Assembly (NCBI RefSeq): GCF_004343705.1
Contig: NZ_SKFH01000002.1
Span: forward strand, 124,001-188,000
Length of the DNA: 64,000 bases
Source of the DNA: Flaviaesturariibacter aridisoli
Lineage (GTDB): Bacteria > Bacteroidota > Bacteroidia > Chitinophagales > Chitinophagaceae
Direction of reading: 5' to 3'
Made by a program: the position numbers and the translations under genes. Under the pieces are notes generated by a model. That model ran no database searches. It was not told where the DNA came from and was given only the letters and a program-made list of their open reading frames with translations. This document shows, piece by piece, positions 1 to 7,922 of the stretch (position 1 is its first letter; each line of letters begins with the position of its first letter).

Positions 1-60
1 CCACCAATAGTGTATCAGAAAGGTGGCGATGCCCCCGGTGTCGGTTTGCAGAAAAAACAT
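1..60 (-). CDS. Start of an unidentified gene cut by the left window edge
   Basis: Reading leftwards from an ATG at 58-60, a frame stays open to the edge. It begins MFFLQTDTGG and has the G/C-ending codons typical of genes here, whereas the two competing frames are closed or have poor codon use. Only 20 residues are visible, so no function can be given. It lies 69 bp downstream of the OmpA-family gene on the same strand and could be co-transcribed with it. Confidence 0.35.
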   Translation of the reverse strand, partial: MFFLQTDTGGIATFLIHYWW

Positions 61-129
61 AGTAGTGGTTTTTGAACGGAATAAAGATAGCGTCTTCAAT
101 CACATCCGCGCCTACCCATTTCCCGGTAG

Positions 130-1236
130 CTACGGATGGTTGCGCAGGTACAGGTAAATCTCCACGCGCCGGTTGCTGCGGCGTCCCGCGGGCACGCGGT
201 TGTCGGCAATGGGCCTTGTGGCACCCCAGCCGCGCGTTTGCACCGGCACATTCTGACCATATTCAAGATAGTGGCCCACGGCCTGCGCACGTGCCTCCGA
301 AAGCTGCTGGTTGGCTTCGGGCTTACCCACGTTGTCGGTGTGGCCTTCCACCAGGATCGAGTCGAGCGCGTCGGGCGGCAGGCGCCGCATCAGGCTGTCG
401 AGCAGGAGCAGTGCTTTTTTGTCGAGGTCGGCGCGGGCGGTGGCAAAGAGCACGTCGGGCACAATGATCGTGTCGACGCGTATCTGCACACTCGGTGGCA
501 ATACAACCGGGCGCGGAGGCACCTTGCTGCAGCCGTACATAAAGCGGATCTGGTAATTGTGCCGGTAGTCTTCGCTGTAGATTGTATCGCGCTGCTTCCT
601 CCAGTCGGGGCAAAGGCGCTCGTACGGATCGAGGGGCAGCAGCGACACGCTGTCGAGGTACACCTGGTAGCGTTCCGCCTTGCCCCCCAGCGACGCGCTC
701 CAATCGGCGCGGCGGAAGTTGCCGAAGGAAACATAGCCTTCGTCGCCGCGGGCGGTATACTCAAAGGCGATGCGCGTCCACCCGTCGCGTGCGGGCCGCT
801 GCTCGCCATTGCGGAAAAACAGGTCGGCCGCCAGCTCCCCCGGCCGCTTCTTATTACAAAGGATGTCGTAGGAAGAAAACTGCACCCCCGAACTATCAAG
901 CAGCCCGGGATAATCGGCGCGCACCAGCAGCTGCAACCGGTAGCGGGCGCCGGGGCGCATGCCGCATACAAGCCGGCTGCGCACGTAGGCGCGCTGCACG
1001 CGCAGGCGCTCGTTGCCCGACACAAAGCCGATATAGCGGGTGCCGTGAAAGGCATGTTCCGCATCCTCGAAAAAGTAGGGATAGGCCGGCACGGTAGTAA
1101 GCCAGGCTTCGGGCGCGCAATTCTGCTGGTATTCTGTGCAGAGATTCTCCTCTTCGAAGTCGCCGTTCAGCAGCAGGCTTTGCGCTGGCGCCGCCATCAT
1201 CACACCCAACAAACCGAGCAGGAAAACTAGCCGCAT
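130..1236 (-). CDS. OmpA-family outer-membrane protein
   Basis: The 368-residue protein has a signal peptide (about residues 1-19). A beta-rich, cysteine-containing region of about 230 residues follows, probably a carbohydrate-binding-like or structural module. A C-terminal OmpA/MotB domain (about 255-365) carries EGHTDN (297-302) and the RRSNRRVEI box (352-360), which in this family binds diaminopimelate in peptidoglycan. The protein is expected in the outer membrane or periplasm, tethering the envelope to the wall. The function of the N-terminal module is unknown. It stands alone, followed by the pepT gene's tail 75 bp upstream. The family assignment is firm and the specific role is inferred. 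Confidence 0.85.
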   Translation of the reverse strand: MRLVFLLGLLGVMMAAPAQSLLLNGDFEEENLCTEYQQNCAPEAWLTTVPAYPYFFEDAEHAFHGTRYIGFVSGNERLRVQRAYVRSRLVCGMRPGARYRLQLLVRADYPGLLDSSGVQFSSYDILCNKKRPGELAADLFFRNGEQRPARDGWTRIAFEYTARGDEGYVSFGNFRRADWSASLGGKAERYQVYLDSVSLLPLDPYERLCPDWRKQRDTIYSEDYRHNYQIRFMYGCSKVPPRPVVLPPSVQIRVDTIIVPDVLFATARADLDKKALLLLDSLMRRLPPDALDSILVEGHTDNVGKPEANQQLSEARAQAVGHYLEYGQNVPVQTRGWGATRPIADNRVPAGRRSNRRVEIYLYLRNHP

Positions 1237-1287
1237 ATTTCAAAACGAACCGGGCAAACCTTTTCGTATCCTGACTGCCTCATCAAC

Positions 1288-1317
1288 GTGTCACGGTTGA
1301 CGATTCACGATTCACGC
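1288..1317. repeat. Heptamer-word intergenic repeat (GATTCAC type)
   Basis: The words TCACGGTTGAC and GATTCACGATTCACG repeat with period 7 and run into the stop codon of pepT (1312-1314). A related GTGAGCC/CTCACGC element occurs at 63272-63393. The function is unknown. It is one of a set of spacers in this window with the same architecture. Confidence 0.5.
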
Positions 1318-2556
1318 CTCCGCCCAGATGCTGCATAAATGTACGATGGTTTCCACGGCCTTGTTCATGTCCTGCACGCTTACGAATTCCTTCATCGAAT
1401 GGATGCCTTGCATGCCGGCGAACAGGTTCGGGCAGGGCAGGCCCATGAACGACAGGCGCGAGCCGTCGGTGCCGCCGCGGATGCTCTCCATGCGCAGCTC
1501 CAGGCCGGCGCGGCGGATGGCCTCTTTGGCGTTGGCCACCACTTCGGGATGCTGGTCCAGCACCTCTTTCATGTTGCGGTATTGCTCCGTCACCACGAAC
1601 TCAAAGGAGGCGCCGGGATAGCTTTGCACCACAAGGGCGGTCAGCTCCTGCAGGAAGTCTTCCTTCGCCTTCAGCAGCGCCGTATCGAAGTCGCGGATGA
1701 TGAACTCGAGCGTGCAGCGCTCGGCGATTCCTTCGAAGCGCACGGGGTGCACAAAGCCCTGCTTGCCGTCGGTCGTTTCGGGCGACAGCTCGGTTTTGGG
1801 CAGGCGGGCCAGGACTTCGCCACCGATCTTCAATGCGTTTACCAGCTTGTCTTTGGCATAGCCGGGATGGGTGATCACGCCATTGATGACGATACTGACC
1901 GCATCGGCGCTGAAGGTCTCGTCTTCGAGCGAGCCGGCCTCGCCGCCATCGAGCGTGTAGCCGAAGCGGGCGCCGAGCTTTTGCATATCCACCTTCGCGG
2001 TGCCGCGGCCCACCTCTTCATCGGGGGTGAACAGGATGCGGATGGCGCCGTGCTTCACCCCGGGGTGCGTCAGCAGGTAGTGCGCCGCGTCCATGATCTC
2101 GGCCACCCCGGCTTTGTCGTCGGCGCCGAGCAGCGTGGTGCCGGAAGCCGTGATGAGGTCGTGGCCTTTCAATTGTTCCAGGTAAGGAAAATCCTTCGGG
2201 CTGATGACGATCGCGTTGTCGTCGGGAAGCACGATATCGGCACCCGTATAATTACGGTGCAGCAGCGGCTTCACCCCGGTGCCGCTGGCGTCGGGCGCCG
2301 TATCCACGTGCGAGCAGAAGCAGATCACCGGCACGTCCTTGTCCGTATTGGACGGGATCGTTGCATACACATAGCCGTGCTCATCGAGCTCCACATCGGC
2401 CGCGCCCATGGCATTGAGCTCCTCCACAAGGATGCGGGAAAGATTCTTTTGCTTTTCGGTGCTGGGCTGGCTCTGCGACTGCGGGTTGCTTTGCGTATCT
2501 ACCTGCACATAGCGCATAAAGCGCTCGGAGGCGGTGAACGAGTAATCCTGGAACAT
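1312..2556 (-). CDS. pepT: Peptidase T (tripeptide aminopeptidase)
   Basis: This M20B-family, two-zinc exopeptidase removes the N-terminal residue from tripeptides in the cytoplasm. The 414 residues match the usual length (about 410). Metal and catalytic motifs are present: SHVDTAPD (82-89, His83 and Asp85), GADDKAG (144-150, Asp146), TPDEEVGRG (177-185, general-base Glu pair), and a C-terminal GIHSMKEF with the last zinc-binding His. The start ATG is only four bases downstream of a TATTTTTG promoter box, so the mRNA may be leaderless. It is probably monocistronic, between repeats on both sides. Confidence 0.95.
   Translation of the reverse strand: MFQDYSFTASERFMRYVQVDTQSNPQSQSQPSTEKQKNLSRILVEELNAMGAADVELDEHGYVYATIPSNTDKDVPVICFCSHVDTAPDASGTGVKPLLHRNYTGADIVLPDDNAIVISPKDFPYLEQLKGHDLITASGTTLLGADDKAGVAEIMDAAHYLLTHPGVKHGAIRILFTPDEEVGRGTAKVDMQKLGARFGYTLDGGEAGSLEDETFSADAVSIVINGVITHPGYAKDKLVNALKIGGEVLARLPKTELSPETTDGKQGFVHPVRFEGIAERCTLEFIIRDFDTALLKAKEDFLQELTALVVQSYPGASFEFVVTEQYRNMKEVLDQHPEVVANAKEAIRRAGLELRMESIRGGTDGSRLSFMGLPCPNLFAGMQGIHSMKEFVSVQDMNKAVETIVHLCSIWAEA
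2244..2257. repeat. CCGTA-N4-TACGG palindrome inside pepT
   Basis: An exact CCGTATAATTACGG, flanked by further symmetric bases (CAC..GTG). It is one of four exact copies in the window (also 21694, 27770, 37784). Inside a coding region it has no obvious role for the protein. Confidence 0.55.
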
Positions 2557-2560
2557 AGGC

Positions 2561-2568
2561 CAAAAATA
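2561..2568 (-). promoter_or_regulatory. -7 box of pepT (TATTTTTG)
   Basis: On the minus strand this reads TATTTTTG, an exact match to the Bacteroidota TAnnTTTG consensus. It ends four bases before the pepT ATG, which implies a leaderless or nearly leaderless transcript. No clear TTG -33 element is seen, because the upstream side is the ATGGGAGA repeat. Confidence 0.5.
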
Positions 2569-2570
2569 AC

Positions 2571-2600
2571 GGGGTAATGGGAGAATGGGAGAATGGGGGG
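2571..2600. repeat. ATGGGAGA tandem intergenic repeat
   Basis: The word ATGGGAGA recurs about three times with period 8 between the pepT promoter box and the terminator of the FKBP gene. The complementary word type (CCCATTA) occurs at 59085-59122. Function unknown. Confidence 0.5.
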
Positions 2601-2616
2601 ATAAATAGTACTAATG

Positions 2617-2639
2617 AAAAAGCCCCACGGATGCGGGGC
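2617..2639 (-). terminator. Rho-independent terminator after the FKBP gene
   Basis: On the minus strand GCCCC and GGGGC form a short stem around an 8-nt loop, followed by a run of five T. It lies 44 bp past the FKBP stop and before pepT. Confidence 0.6.
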
Positions 2640-2682
2640 CTCAACAGAACTATTCAATAAACATTATTCAATATTCAATAAA

Positions 2683-3135
2683 CTACGGCATGATGATGCG
2701 GCTCGTGGGCACGATCTCCACCAGCTCCAGGTCGAAAATGAGATCCTGACCGGCGAGGGGATGGTTGGCGTCAAGAAGCACGGAATCTTCACGCACTTCG
2801 GCGATGGTGACGGGGAACTGTTGGCCCTGGCCGTTGTTCATCATCAGCTGCATGCCTACTTCGGGCTTCATATCGGAAGGAAACTGGTTCGTCGGAAACT
2901 CGATGATCATCTCCTGGCTTTTCTGACCATAGGCCTGGTCTACAGGGATCTCAACGGTCTTCTTCTCTCCTGCCTGCATGCCGCGCACGCCTTCGTCGAA
3001 GCCCGGGATCACCTGGCCACTGCCCACCGTAAATTCCAGCGGCTCGCGGCCTTCGGAGCTGTCAAAAGTTTCGCCGCTGCGCAGCTTGCCGTGATAATGT
3101 ACGCGAACCTTGTCGCCGTTTTGTACTTGTTGCAT
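2683..3135 (-). CDS. FKBP-type peptidyl-prolyl isomerase, SlyD-like
   Basis: The 150-residue protein starts at MQQVQNGDKV. A longer upstream frame exists but lacks coding character, and the internal ATG gives the normal family start. The FKBP fold is split by an insert-in-flap domain as in SlyD: HYHGKL and TFDSS near residues 14-25, GSGQVIPGFDEGV near 38-50, and the SlyD-type end DANHPLAGQDLIFDLE. It catalyses cis-trans isomerisation of prolyl bonds and has chaperone activity. It lacks the His-rich metal-binding tail of E. coli SlyD. It is cytoplasmic by absence of a signal peptide, and monocistronic with its own terminator. Confidence 0.9.
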   Translation of the reverse strand: MQQVQNGDKVRVHYHGKLRSGETFDSSEGREPLEFTVGSGQVIPGFDEGVRGMQAGEKKTVEIPVDQAYGQKSQEMIIEFPTNQFPSDMKPEVGMQLMMNNGQGQQFPVTIAEVREDSVLLDANHPLAGQDLIFDLELVEIVPTSRIIMP

Positions 3136-3229
3136 AGTAGAGTTTTGAGTGGGCAAAGTCCGGCAAGGTAAGTCTTTACCGCTTCGCCCGTGAAAAATGA
3201 GGTAATTTGAAGCGCACAAAACGAATACC

Positions 3230-4528
3230 ATGTTTGTACGCAGCGCCCTGGCCGCCGCCCTCCTGTTTCTGCTCGCGGGCAGCACGATGGCCCAGAAGAC
3301 GAAGATCAAAACGAAGCTCAGGCAAAAGCGTTCGCCCCACACCGTTGTAGCCGCGCCGAAAGTATCCGCCATCCTCCCCGCCGCCGAACAGCCCACCGCT
3401 TACCTGCCGCAACTGCGGGGTAAGAAGGTGGCCTTGCTGGTTAACCAGACTTCGCGCGCCCAGGGCAGCCACCTGGCCGACTTCCTGAAGCACTCCGGCA
3501 TCGACCTCCGGGTGATCTTCGGTCCCGAGCATGGCTTCCGCGGCAACGCGCCCGACGGCGCCGAGATCCGCAGCAACGTAGACGCCGCCACCGGCGTGCC
3601 CGTAGTATCGCTGTACGGGAAAAAATTGAAGCCCGCACCGGAAGACCTGAAGGATATCGACATCATGGTGTACGACATACAGGACGTCGGTGCGCGCTTC
3701 TATACCTATATCTCCTCGCTGCAGTATTACCTGGAAGCCGCTCTGGAAAACGGCATTCCGCTGATGATCCTGGACCGACCCAATCCGAATGGCTTTTATG
3801 TCGACGGCCCGGTGCTCGACCCGAAGTTCAAGACCTTCGTGGGCCTGCAGCCGATTCCTATTGCCTATGGCATGACGCCCGGCGAATATGCGCAGATGCT
3901 CCTCCTTGAAGGCTGGCTGTCGGATGCCGCTAACCGCGCATTCGAGGTGACAAAGCGGGCCCGCTACGCGCCCGGCGCGCGCTACTTCCGGCTGGAGGTC
4001 ATACCCTGTGCCGGCTACACCCATAAGAGCCGCTACGTACTTCCCGTGCGCCCCTCACCCAACCTCCCCGACATGACGGCGATCTATTGGTATACGTCCA
4101 CCTGCCTTTTTGAGGGCACGGCCGTTACCGAAGGCCGCGGCACAGCACGCCCCTTTGCTACTATCGGCGCCCCGCTCCTGCCGAAGCACCTGTTTGCCTT
4201 TACCCCCGGCCCTACCGAGGGTGCCCCGAAGCCGCGGTACAACGGGCAGACCTGCTACGGCTGGGACCTTTCCGCGGAGCGCAGGGAGCTACATCCCCAA
4301 AACGCCGGGCGCCTACAGCTGCGCTACCTCCTGGAAGCCTATCGCCTTTACCCGCAGAAAGACTCTTTCTTCAAGGCTAACTTCACGCGCCTTGCCGGCA
4401 ACGAGATCCTGGCGCAACAAATCCGCGACGGCAAGACCGAAGACGATATCCGCGCCAGCTGGGAACCGGCATTGAGCAACTTCAAGGCGATCCGCAAGAA
4501 GTACCTTCTTTATGAAGACTTCGAGTGA
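3230..4528 (+). CDS. Exo-beta-N-acetylmuramidase, NamZ type (DUF1343)
   Basis: The 432-residue exported protein has a signal peptide (about 1-21), a Lys-rich linker and then the DUF1343 domain. Characteristic motifs are VNQTS (71-75), GPEHGFRG (98-105), YDIQDVGARFYTY (148-160) and DRPNPNG (182-188). Members of this family (NamZ, glycoside hydrolase family 171) release terminal N-acetylmuramic acid from peptidoglycan glycan ends, which supports wall-sugar recycling or scavenging. A murQ etherase gene lies 16 kb away (20845-21681), so the pathway is represented twice in the window, though the genes are not adjacent. It is divergent from the FKBP gene. The family call is strong. The activity is known only for homologues. 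Confidence 0.9.
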   Translation: MFVRSALAAALLFLLAGSTMAQKTKIKTKLRQKRSPHTVVAAPKVSAILPAAEQPTAYLPQLRGKKVALLVNQTSRAQGSHLADFLKHSGIDLRVIFGPEHGFRGNAPDGAEIRSNVDAATGVPVVSLYGKKLKPAPEDLKDIDIMVYDIQDVGARFYTYISSLQYYLEAALENGIPLMILDRPNPNGFYVDGPVLDPKFKTFVGLQPIPIAYGMTPGEYAQMLLLEGWLSDAANRAFEVTKRARYAPGARYFRLEVIPCAGYTHKSRYVLPVRPSPNLPDMTAIYWYTSTCLFEGTAVTEGRGTARPFATIGAPLLPKHLFAFTPGPTEGAPKPRYNGQTCYGWDLSAERRELHPQNAGRLQLRYLLEAYRLYPQKDSFFKANFTRLAGNEILAQQIRDGKTEDDIRASWEPALSNFKAIRKKYLLYEDFE

Positions 4529-4558
4529 CGAAGAAAGTAAAGAAAAATAGGGTTCGGA

Positions 4559-4677
4559 ACCGCGAAGAAAAGAAGAGAAAAAGGTGTTTCGCAAAGAATA
4601 CGAAAATGGCCCGCCTGTGGCGAATCTGTTTAATTTTCTCTTCGCGTGCCAACTTCTTTTCTTTTTCTCTTCGCGGT
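4559..4677. repeat. Intergenic inverted/direct repeat (CTCTTCGCG type)
   Basis: ACCGCGAAGA (4559-4568) is the exact reverse complement of TCTTCGCGGT (4668-4677). TTCTCTTCGCG occurs twice directly (4636-4646 and 4665-4675), and the rest is purine/pyrimidine-skewed. It fills the spacer between the NamZ gene and fmt. A related phrase (CCTTGGCG ... CCAAGGCG) lies at 61627-61671. No gene is seen here. Confidence 0.5.
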
Positions 4678-4753
4678 GAAAAACCACTTTCCCTTCGCCA
4701 CCTTTCACTGGTTGCATTCTGCTGAAACTTGAAAGGCACACTAACTTCGCCCC

Positions 4754-5686
4754 ATGAATTTCCAGGATCTTCGAATCGTCTTTATGGGCACCCCCGAATT
4801 TGCCGTGGCTTCGCTGAATGCCCTTGTAGAAGCCGGCTGCAACGTAGTAGGTGTGATTACGGCGCCCGACAAACCCGCCGGGCGGGGCATGCAGCTGCAG
4901 GGCAGCGCGGTGAAAAAATACGCACAGGAAAAGGGCCTGCACCTGCTGCAACCGGAAAAGCTGAAAAACCCGGACTTTATTGCCGAACTGCGGGCGCTGC
5001 GTGCCGACCTGCAGGTGGTGGTGGCCTTTCGCATGCTGCCGGAGATCGTATGGAATATGCCGCCGATGGGCACGCTCAACGTACACGGATCGCTGCTGCC
5101 GCAATACCGCGGCGCTGCCCCGATCAATTGGGCCGTCATCAACGGCGAGCCCGAGACGGGCGTGACCACCTTTCGTCTCAAACACGAAATTGACACCGGC
5201 GACATCCTGCTGCAGGAGCGGATGGCGATCGGTCCGAACGATACCGCCGGCGACGTGCACGACCGGATGAAGGACCTCGGCGCCGCGCTGCTGGTGCGCA
5301 CCGTACGCGGGCTCGCCGAAGGCAGCATTACGGAAACGCCGCAATCGCACCTCAACCCGGCCTCGCTCAAACACGCACCCAAGATCTTTACCGACACCTG
5401 CCGCATTGACTGGAGCCAGCCCCTCGCCGACGTGCACAACCGCGTGCGCGGGCTCGCCCCCTTCCCCGGCGCCTTCACCACGCTGAATGGAAAGACGCTC
5501 AAGATCTACCGTAGCCGCACCGACAATAGCGCCCCGGCGGTGGCGCCCGGAAATTTTGATACAGATGGCAAATCGATGCTCCGCTTCGCCTGTCCCGACG
5601 GCTGGCTGCAGGTTGTAGAACTACAACTCGAAGGAAAGAAACGGATGGGTGTGGAAGAATTTTTGAGGGGATACCGCTTTTCCTGA
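4754..5686 (+). CDS. fmt: Methionyl-tRNA formyltransferase
   Basis: The enzyme transfers a formyl group from 10-formyltetrahydrofolate to initiator Met-tRNA. The 310 residues equal the family length. FMGTPEFA (10-17) begins the Rossmann-like N-domain. HGSLLPQYRG (111-120) contains catalytic His111 with Asn109 just before it, and HEIDTGD (144-150) holds the catalytic Asp147. The C-terminal OB-fold that binds tRNA is complete. It is the usual partner of def in many genomes, but no def gene is next to it here. A strong hairpin follows the stop. Confidence 0.97.
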   Translation: MNFQDLRIVFMGTPEFAVASLNALVEAGCNVVGVITAPDKPAGRGMQLQGSAVKKYAQEKGLHLLQPEKLKNPDFIAELRALRADLQVVVAFRMLPEIVWNMPPMGTLNVHGSLLPQYRGAAPINWAVINGEPETGVTTFRLKHEIDTGDILLQERMAIGPNDTAGDVHDRMKDLGAALLVRTVRGLAEGSITETPQSHLNPASLKHAPKIFTDTCRIDWSQPLADVHNRVRGLAPFPGAFTTLNGKTLKIYRSRTDNSAPAVAPGNFDTDGKSMLRFACPDGWLQVVELQLEGKKRMGVEEFLRGYRFS

Positions 5687-5705
5687 AGCCAGTAGGCCCT
5701 CGCAA

Positions 5706-5738
5706 TGACAAAGGGCTCGCTGTGCGAGCCCTTTGTCA
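5706..5738. terminator. Bidirectional hairpin between fmt and the C1 peptidase gene
   Basis: TGACAAAGGGCTCGC and its exact reverse complement form a 15-bp stem with a 3-nt TGT loop between two convergent genes. Its left side overlaps CCTCGCAATGAC (5698-5709), the reverse complement of the GTCATTGCGAGG word found in many dispersed bacterial repeats. Confidence 0.75.
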
Positions 5739-5740
5739 AC

Positions 5741-6859
5741 TTACAACTTCAGTTTCGCTATCAGTTCCTTCGGCAAGCCTGCCTTAGGTACTACCAGCGT
5801 GATCGTATTGATCCGGAAATAAGGCTCCGATACGAGGACATATCCTTTGTAAGGACCGACCGCGCCCCAGGAGTTTTTCACAAGGAAATATTCTTTGCCG
5901 GAAGCATTCCGCTCCAGTCCTACAATATGCATCAGGTGATCGTCCTGCGTCACGAGCGATTCGTAGAGGCGCTGCCGCTCTTCGGGCGTGGCGGCTTCTT
6001 CGGTCATCTCCGGACCAAAGGCCTGCTTGCTGCTGTTTTGCGAAATGTACAGCGCAAGTCCGTCTTTCTGACGGAAGCCCCCGTTGCTGACATCAGCATC
6101 CCACACGATGGAATATTTCTGGCGCAGTGCTGCTTTGGCCGCGGCCGTGAGCTCGTCGAGCGGGACGTTGTAGTACGCGCCGTTGGAATAATTGTCGGGC
6201 ACCTGTACCACGAACGGCGCATAGTAGGGCTGGTGCGTGAACGACGTGAGACAAACGTAATCGTTCGCATTGAACTTCAGTACGTCCTTGGCAAAGCTTT
6301 GCGGCGTATAGGTCTTGCCTTCATAAGGAAAGGAAGCAGGCGGATGACCCAGGTACTGGTCGAGCAGCGCTTCGAATCCCATCTCCCAGGAGGCGGTCTG
6401 CACCGGTGCTTTCACAACGCTGTCCACATAGCGGGTAAGTACGGCAACGAGCTTCTGGTGGTCGATGCCTTTCTGCGGTTCGCGGTAGGCCGGGAACGCG
6501 GTTTCGGGCATGGCTCCATAAAGCGATACGGCCCGCACGAGGTCGTGGCCAAGCCCGCCCTCGCTGAATTGGGCCTTTCCCTGCCGCAGCACGTAGTTGC
6601 GGGCTTTCTCCATATAGATGTTGCGCACGGTGAAGGCTTCGGAGAGGTCGAGCTCGCCGGCGCCTTTGCTCAGGGCCTGCGATTCCAGCATCGACGTTGC
6701 CGAGAAGCACCAGCAGGTGCCGCTGGCGCCTTGGTTTTTGACGGGCGTGGACGGTGTATAGGTCAGCGGCGTAAAGCCCGGAACAACCACCGGCTGCGTA
6801 TTCTGCGCTGCGAGTGCGCCGCCCGTTGCAAGGGCCAGCGCGGTCAAAATTCTTTTCAT
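5741..6859 (-). CDS. Exported C1-family (papain-like, bleomycin-hydrolase type) cysteine peptidase
   Basis: The 372-residue protein has a signal peptide (about 1-19). The active-site signature QGASGTCWCFS (43-53) supplies oxyanion Gln43 and nucleophile Cys49. DDHLMHIVG (306-314) gives the probable catalytic His308, and KNSWG (328-332) gives Asn329. The order and spacing fit the C1B aminopeptidase C/bleomycin hydrolase branch. That branch is normally cytosolic, so export to the periplasm or surface is a point of interest. The gene follows the LysM gene by 25 bp on the same strand, suggesting an operon. The substrate is unknown. Confidence 0.85.
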   Translation of the reverse strand: MKRILTALALATGGALAAQNTQPVVVPGFTPLTYTPSTPVKNQGASGTCWCFSATSMLESQALSKGAGELDLSEAFTVRNIYMEKARNYVLRQGKAQFSEGGLGHDLVRAVSLYGAMPETAFPAYREPQKGIDHQKLVAVLTRYVDSVVKAPVQTASWEMGFEALLDQYLGHPPASFPYEGKTYTPQSFAKDVLKFNANDYVCLTSFTHQPYYAPFVVQVPDNYSNGAYYNVPLDELTAAAKAALRQKYSIVWDADVSNGGFRQKDGLALYISQNSSKQAFGPEMTEEAATPEERQRLYESLVTQDDHLMHIVGLERNASGKEYFLVKNSWGAVGPYKGYVLVSEPYFRINTITLVVPKAGLPKELIAKLKL

Positions 6860-6884
6860 GGTAAGGAGTTAAAACAGGATCGTA

Positions 6885-7856
6885 TTAATACTGGATGCGT
6901 ACGGTGAACTTTTCGGAGTCACCGGCTTCGAGTACGGAAGCCGCCGCGTTGGAAATGCGGATGTCGTAGCCCTGGTTCTGGCGGATGCCGCTCATGCCGC
7001 CCAACACTTTGGCGTAAATGAATTTGCCTGTAGAGGGGCTCGATACCTTAACGATGCTGCCGGGCTCAACGCCGTCGATCAGCAGGTAATACTTGGTGTC
7101 CTGCCAGCCGCTGGCGGTCTTGAAGATCCCCGATACCACGCTGGCATCGCGCGAGGTACCACTCTTCACCTGCTGCTCCCACGCGCCGCGGAAAGCGCCG
7201 CCCTGGCCGTCTTTCACGGCGGTGCGCGGAGCCTGGCTGCTGGGTGCGGGTGTAGGTACTACCTGCACCGGCCGGGCAGAACCCGAGTCGGCCATAGGCC
7301 GCTCTACGGGGGTAACGGGCTTCACCGCCGTGGAATCGCGGCGCGGCGCGGGGTCATGCGTCACGGGAGTCGAAGCCGGGGGATGGCTCGCGGGAGCGCT
7401 CACCGTGGCGGGCGCTGCTTGTGCCGCACCCAGGTAACCCACGATCAGCTTCTGGCCCGTGCTGATCGCATCGCTGCTCAGGTGGTTCCATTTGCGCAGG
7501 TCGGCCATCAGCACCTTGCCGTTTTTCAGGCTAACGCGGTACAGTCCCTCTTTCTCGCCCACCACGTAATACACCGGGCGGCCCTGTGCAGCCGACGCCT
7601 GTGAGAAATTGGCGGCTGTTAGCGGGATCTGGATCGACTGGCCGATGCTGAGCCCATGCGTCATGTCCACGTTGTTGAACGCGGCGATTTCCTTGGGCGA
7701 CAGGGCATACAGGCGGCCGACGGAATAGAAGTTTTCTTTCGGTACTACGGTATGAACGATATATAATCCTTTGTCGCCGCTCTGAACCAGGAGTTCCTGG
7801 CAAAATGCAACAATGGAAAAGCAGATGCTGAGAAAAAGGAGTGTGAGTTTTTTCAT
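6885..7856 (-). CDS. Exported LysM-domain protein
   Basis: The start MKKLTLLFLS is chosen because it opens a clean signal peptide (about 1-19); an upstream in-frame start adds 19 non-signal residues. A LysM-like repeat spans about 27-75 (HTVVPKENFYSVGRLYALS), and a weaker second one contains YYVVGEKEGLYRVSLKNG. A Pro/Ala/Ser/Thr-rich linker leads to a C-terminal beta domain of about 95 residues (WQDTKYYLLID to the end) with the look of a double-psi barrel. LysM domains bind peptidoglycan, so the protein probably sits at the wall. It is likely co-transcribed with the C1 peptidase downstream. The role is unknown. Confidence 0.75.
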   Translation of the reverse strand: MKKLTLLFLSICFSIVAFCQELLVQSGDKGLYIVHTVVPKENFYSVGRLYALSPKEIAAFNNVDMTHGLSIGQSIQIPLTAANFSQASAAQGRPVYYVVGEKEGLYRVSLKNGKVLMADLRKWNHLSSDAISTGQKLIVGYLGAAQAAPATVSAPASHPPASTPVTHDPAPRRDSTAVKPVTPVERPMADSGSARPVQVVPTPAPSSQAPRTAVKDGQGGAFRGAWEQQVKSGTSRDASVVSGIFKTASGWQDTKYYLLIDGVEPGSIVKVSSPSTGKFIYAKVLGGMSGIRQNQGYDIRISNAAASVLEAGDSEKFTVRIQY

Positions 7857-7922
7857 GGTGGTGGCGGGGTTGGGTTCTTCCAGGTGGCGAAGGGCTGCGG
7901 GCAGCCCGTACAAATATGAAGA

